Of a stretch of 9,718 nucleotides of DNA, positions 7,861-9,718 are shown one piece after another. The notes under the pieces were generated by a model. The model had not been told where the DNA came from, did not search any database, and saw only the letters and a list, made by a program, of their open reading frames with translations. The translations under genes and the position numbers were made by a program. Positions within the stretch are counted from its first letter, which is position 1; every line of letters begins with the position of its first letter. Origin of the DNA: Clostridia bacterium (lineage in GTDB: Bacteria > Bacillota > Clostridia > Oscillospirales > Acutalibacteraceae); contig CAAGMR010000030.1 of the NCBI GenBank assembly GCA_900771085.1, positions 1 to 9,718 of the forward strand, read 5' to 3'.

Positions 7861-7897
7861 AAAAAGCCTTCGGGAAGTTACTCCCGAAGGCTTTTTT
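7861..7897 (+). terminator. Rho-independent terminator of the plus-strand operon
   Basis: Perfect 15-bp stem AAAAAGCCTTCGGGA (7861-7875) with TCCCGAAGGCTTTTT (7882-7896), a 6-base loop AGTTAC, and a T tract at the 3' side. It lies 14 bp after the SGNH stop codon. The A run on the left arm means it could also stop transcription coming from the right. Confidence 0.95.
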
Positions 7898-7905
7898 ATT
7901 TGATA

Positions 7906-7981
7906 CGCCGGGTGGATAAACCGGTGTCGTGCGACACCCGGAAACTCAAAACCTGCGAATGGGTGTCGCACCGGGCGGGTG
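7906..7981. repeat. GC-rich palindromic repeat block, left copy
   Basis: It contains CGCCGGGTGG (7906-7915), GGTGTCGTGC (7923-7932), GTCGCACCGGGC (7965-7976) and GGCGGGTG (7974-7981). Each also occurs in the right block (8682-8863). Two alternative stem-loops share one arm: 7921-7941 folds on itself with a GTGC loop, while GTGCGACACCC (7929-7939) is also an exact inverted match of GGGTGTCGCAC (7961-7971). Confidence 0.65.
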
Positions 7982-8069
7982 AACAGCCATCTGTCCGCGC
8001 CGCAGGCCCGATTTCGCAAATTATGCGCATTATTTGGCGATTATGATGCATATTATCAGACCGTTTTCC

Positions 8070-8118
8070 AAAAAGGCATACCAAAGTCGCAAAAGCGACT
8101 TTCAGGTATGCCTTTTTT
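8070..8118. repeat. Long two-part hairpin, copy 1
   Basis: The outer stem is AAAAAGGCATACC (8070-8082) with GGTATGCCTTTTT (8105-8117). The inner stem is AAAGTCGC (8083-8090) with GCGACTTT (8095-8102). The loop is AAAA and the 3' arm carries an unpaired CA. TTATCAG (8053-8059) and CTGATAA (8124-8130) flank it as an outer inverted pair. It ends in a T run, so it could act as a terminator, but no gene lies directly upstream, the operon being already terminated at 7861-7897. Confidence 0.85.
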
Positions 8119-8216
8119 CAGGCCTGATAACTGCTTGACGCTCTAAACACGCAGTTTTTATCTGAAAGCCAGCTTTTTCAGCTCGCTTTCATTCAGAATC
8201 CTTCGCTTTATGCAGC

Positions 8217-8261
8217 AAAAGGCATTCCAAATCGCCAAAATGCGATTTAGGAATGCCTTTT
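8217..8261. repeat. Long two-part hairpin, copy 2
   Basis: The outer stem is AAAAGGCATTCC (8217-8228) with GGAATGCCTTTT (8250-8261). The inner stem is AAATCGC (8229-8235) with GCGATTT (8242-8248). The loop is CAAAAT, and an unpaired A sits on the 3' arm at the same place as the CA bulge of copy 1. The design is the same as 8070-8118, with paired changes on both arms. Confidence 0.85.
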
Positions 8262-8284
8262 ATAGTTTTGGCCTTTTTATAAGC

Positions 8285-8320
8285 GCATACCAGATACGAC
8301 GATTTGCCGATTTGGCATGC
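8285..8320. repeat. Possible degenerate third hairpin copy
   Basis: GCATACCA (8285-8292) and TGGCATGC (8313-8320) pair with one A-C mismatch and echo the outer stem of the two hairpins upstream. The inner stem is lost. It may be a decayed copy or a chance match. Confidence 0.35.
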
Positions 8321-8375
8321 AAAATAGCACTGCGCGCGCCCACGCGTGCAGACTGAATTGTGAAAACGCAGTTTT

Positions 8376-8636
8376 GGTCTGAAAAATAACCCACTGATTC
8401 AGTGTTTTGCAGTTTTAGTCTGCTCGAAAAAGCAGACTAAACAGCGGATTCGCTATTCCAGTCTGCCATTCTCGGCAGATCGAACAGCCAAAACAAGCTA
8501 TTTAGTCTGAAAATAATACCCACTAAAATCCCGATTTGCGATTTCAGTCTGCCAAAACCGTCAGACTAAAAACCCAGAATGCCAATCCAGTCTGCTATTT
8601 TTCCCACCGAATCCGCGTTTTGCAGTTTTAGTCTGC
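8376..8636. repeat. Degenerate tandem array, 41-44-bp period, AGTCTG anchors
   Basis: AGTCTG (GGTCTG in the first unit) recurs at 8376, 8417, 8460, 8504, 8546, 8589 and 8630, at intervals of 41, 43, 44, 42, 43 and 41 bp. Two unit types can be told apart. Type A (8376, 8504, 8589) continues with an A/T run, CCCAC, an AATC-like core and TTTTGCAGTTTT. Type B (8417, 8460, 8546) folds into a short hairpin in which AGTCTG pairs with a following CAGACT or GGCAGA. The best hairpin is TTTAGTCTGC (8414-8423) with GCAGACTAAA (8432-8441). The last 19 bases of the units ending at 8423 and 8636 are identical. A decayed piece (GCAGTTTTTATCTGAAA) occurs near 8151. Confidence 0.75.
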
Positions 8637-8890
8637 GAAAAAGGGGCGCGCATTGGGACCGTTCAGGGGCGTAGAGTAGCGCGCCGGGTGGTTGTAGCCG
8701 AGAAGCCGACAGAAAAAGGGCTCGCAGGCGCGGAATTGTAATGAAAAAGGGCCTGCGGCGCTGGGCGGAGCGGTAGACGGGCGGGAAAGCAGCTCGCCCG
8801 CGACACGTTTTGCGCGAGAATTCTGGTTTGGGCGTCGCACCGGGCTGGCGGGTGGTGTCGTGCAATCCGTAGCGTCGCGTGAAACCTGCC
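8637..8890. repeat. GC-rich repeat block, right copy
   Basis: A visibly GC-rich stretch with GAAAAAGGG at 8637, 8712 and 8743, the last two 31 bp apart and followed by related GC-rich sequence. CGCAGGC (8723-8729) pairs with GCCTGCG (8751-8757), and CGGGCGGG (8778-8785) with CTCGCCCG (8793-8800, one G-T pair). It shares CGCCGGGTGG (8682-8691), GTCGCACCGGGC (8834-8845), GGCGGGTG (8847-8854) and GGTGTCGTGC (8854-8863) with the block at 7906-7981. No gene is visible in it. Confidence 0.6.
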
Positions 8891-8903
8891 CGCGCGAAAT
8901 TGC

Positions 8904-8940
8904 AAAAAAAGACCCGGGCTTCAACCTAAGCCCGGGTCTT
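8904..8940 (-). terminator. Rho-independent terminator of the larC-like gene
   Basis: On the minus strand, AAGACCCGGGCTT (8940-8928) pairs perfectly over 13 bp with AAGCCCGGGTCTT (8921-8909) around a 6-base loop, followed by seven T residues (8910-8904). It begins 14 bp after the stop codon of the larC-like gene, so no downstream LarC2 gene belongs to this transcript. Confidence 0.95.
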
Positions 8941-8954
8941 CCAATTTTCCATTT

Positions 8955-9718
8955 TTACTTCAGGAATTTGTCGATGAGGCCGTAGAGGTTCTCTACTGTC
9001 TCTTCGTCATTCTTCTTTGCTGCCTTATCAATGGCTGTTTTGAAATGTTCCTTGATGATGGCGCGGGATGTACCGGAGATGGAACTCTCTACAGCAGCAA
9101 GCTGTATGAGGATTTCACCTGCGTCCCTGTTGCTGTCGACCATTCTCTTGACGGAGTCAAGATGGCCGATTGAGCGTGCAAGTCTGTTGGAAATAGCCTT
9201 GCGCTGCTTCTCATCTGTTGAAACTGCATGATGGTGATGATGCTTGTGACCGGCTTCAACCAGTTCTGAATGATCATCAAACGCAGACTCGTGCTTGCCT
9301 TCGGTTACATCATCTGCTTCACCGAGGAAAGCTCTGAGGTAGTTTGCTGTCTCGTAATCCTTTTCGCCCATGCCGTAGCCGATAGCTTCGATATTCATAG
9401 GTGGGAGAGGAACGAAAGCAGTAACAAAATACTTGAGAAGAGCCGCACCCGTAGGAGTGCAGAGCTCGCCGTTTACACCGTTGCTGTAAACCGGGATTCC
9501 CTGAAGAAGGAGGGAGGTAGCAGGTGCGGGAACAGGCAGAATGCCGTGTGCGCACTTGACCTTGCCCGAGCCGGTATTAACGGACGATGCAATGATCTGT
9601 TCCGGAGCAAGCTTCTCGATGAGAAGTGCAACGGTGACAATATCTGCAACAGCGTCCAATGTACCGACCTCGTGGAAGTGAATATCGGTAATACTCTGAC
9701 CGTGAACGGTGCTTTCAG
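8955..9718 (-). CDS. larC: LarC1-like nickel-cofactor protein fused to a CsoR/RcnR-type domain (5' end beyond window)
   Basis: The visible 253 residues are the C-terminal part; the frame stays open to the right edge, so the true start lies outside. Residues 1-134 match LarC1 (DUF111): HFHEVG (13-18), SGKVKCAHGILPVPAPAT (50-67), GELCTPTGAA (83-92), IGYGMGEKD (112-120) and the closing YLRAFLGE (126-133). LarC inserts nickel into the pincer cofactor of lactate racemase-type enzymes. A linker with HKHHHHH (157-163) follows. Residues about 170-253 then match a CsoR/RcnR/FrmR metal-sensor helix bundle (NRLARSIGHLDSVKRMV, EILIQLAAV, IIKEHF). The sensor ligands are mostly gone: the usual first Cys is A199 and the second Cys is also Ala, while the conserved His remains (H224). 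LarC2, normally next, is absent. LarC1 identity is firm; the sensor-like domain is probable; its role as a nickel store, oligomeriser or regulator is an inference. Confidence 0.85.
   Translation of the reverse strand, partial: ESTVHGQSITDIHFHEVGTLDAVADIVTVALLIEKLAPEQIIASSVNTGSGKVKCAHGILPVPAPATSLLLQGIPVYSNGVNGELCTPTGAALLKYFVTAFVPLPPMNIEAIGYGMGEKDYETANYLRAFLGEADDVTEGKHESAFDDHSELVEAGHKHHHHHAVSTDEKQRKAISNRLARSIGHLDSVKRMVDSNRDAGEILIQLAAVESSISGTSRAIIKEHFKTAIDKAAKKNDEETVENLYGLIDKFLK

Larger units (their letters stand above)
7898..8903. other. Gene-free intergenic region rich in repeats and palindromes
   Basis: About 1 kb lies between two intrinsic terminators. The only open frames are short, Arg-rich and unlike any known family, with no ribosome binding sites. 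The region divides into a GC-rich palindromic part (7906-7981), two long paralogous hairpins (8070-8118 and 8217-8261), a degenerate array with a 41-44-bp period (8376-8636), and a second GC-rich block (8637-8890). Base composition swings sharply between these parts and differs from the flanking genes. No tRNA, rRNA or CRISPR was recognised. Confidence 0.75.

Noticed and set aside
7774..8084. Minus-strand open frames across the end of the SGNH gene and the terminator
   Set aside because: They run through the terminator hairpin and the GC-rich palindromes, lack a ribosome binding site and show no recognisable domain.
8070..8261. Calling the two long hairpins gene terminators
   Set aside because: The plus operon is already stopped by the strong terminator at 7861-7897 and no gene lies between it and these hairpins. 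The shared architecture fits a repeat family better.
8376..8636. Possible CRISPR array because of the regular 41-44-bp spacing
   Set aside because: The repeated part is not constant, there is no fixed repeat of 24-37 bp with unique spacers, and no cas gene is nearby.
8566..8924. Overlapping minus-strand open frames of 80-99 codons in the GC-rich block
   Set aside because: Arg/Pro/Ala/Ser-rich products in several frames at once, no ribosome binding site, no family resemblance and overlap with repeats. This is what GC-rich non-coding DNA gives by chance.
8955..9659. Taking the TTG at 9659 as the start of the larC-like gene
   Set aside because: The frame continues upstream to the window edge with clear LarC sequence (HFHEVG), so the gene is only cut by the window.

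Overview
The window looks like chromosomal DNA of a Gram-positive anaerobe of the Bacillota, most likely class Clostridia. This is an inference from strong AGGAGG-type ribosome binding sites, near-consensus TATAAT promoters, a teichoic-acid-type polymer cassette (IspD/TarI-like and TagF-like proteins) and a LarC-type nickel-cofactor protein. The species cannot be named from the sequence.

Layout. Positions 1-86 hold two tandem copies of a 43-bp repeat. Positions 86-4839, on the minus strand, form a tight four-gene operon read from right to left: a CDP-glycerol/ribitol-type polyol-phosphate polymerase, an IspD/TarI-type cytidylyltransferase, an extended SDR (NAD-dependent epimerase/dehydratase family), and a membrane acyltransferase 3 protein. 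Positions 4857-5003 are a divergent promoter region with two back-to-back extended -10 promoters. Positions 5004-7846, on the plus strand, form a second operon: an HdeD-like (DUF308) membrane protein, an MBOAT O-acyltransferase and a membrane-anchored SGNH/GDSL-like protein, closed by a strong intrinsic terminator at 7861-7897. Positions 7898-8903 hold no credible gene but are full of repeats and palindromes. Positions 8955-9718, on the minus strand, are the 3' part of a larC-like gene that runs off the right edge and ends in its own terminator (8904-8940).

How the genes may work together. The minus operon has the parts to make a CDP-activated polyol, polymerise it as a phosphodiester chain and decorate it or an associated sugar with acyl groups. 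The divergent operon has an MBOAT plus SGNH pair, the usual architecture for moving acyl groups across the membrane onto an extracellular polymer (compare DltB/DltD, PatA/PatB, AlgI/AlgJ). Sharing one short promoter region suggests both operons serve the cell envelope, although co-regulation is an inference.

Most unusual points. (1) The LarC-like protein is LarC1 followed, through a His-rich linker (HKHHHHH), by a CsoR/RcnR/FrmR-type metal-sensor domain in place of the usual LarC2 domain, and that sensor domain lacks the two usual cysteine ligands. (2) The 1-kb gene-free region carries two paralogous long hairpins with compensatory base changes and a degenerate array with a 41-44-bp period built on the hexamer AGTCTG. 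A similar 43-bp AGTCTG-containing tandem repeat begins the window, 8.3 kb away. (3) GC-rich motifs recur on both sides of that array.
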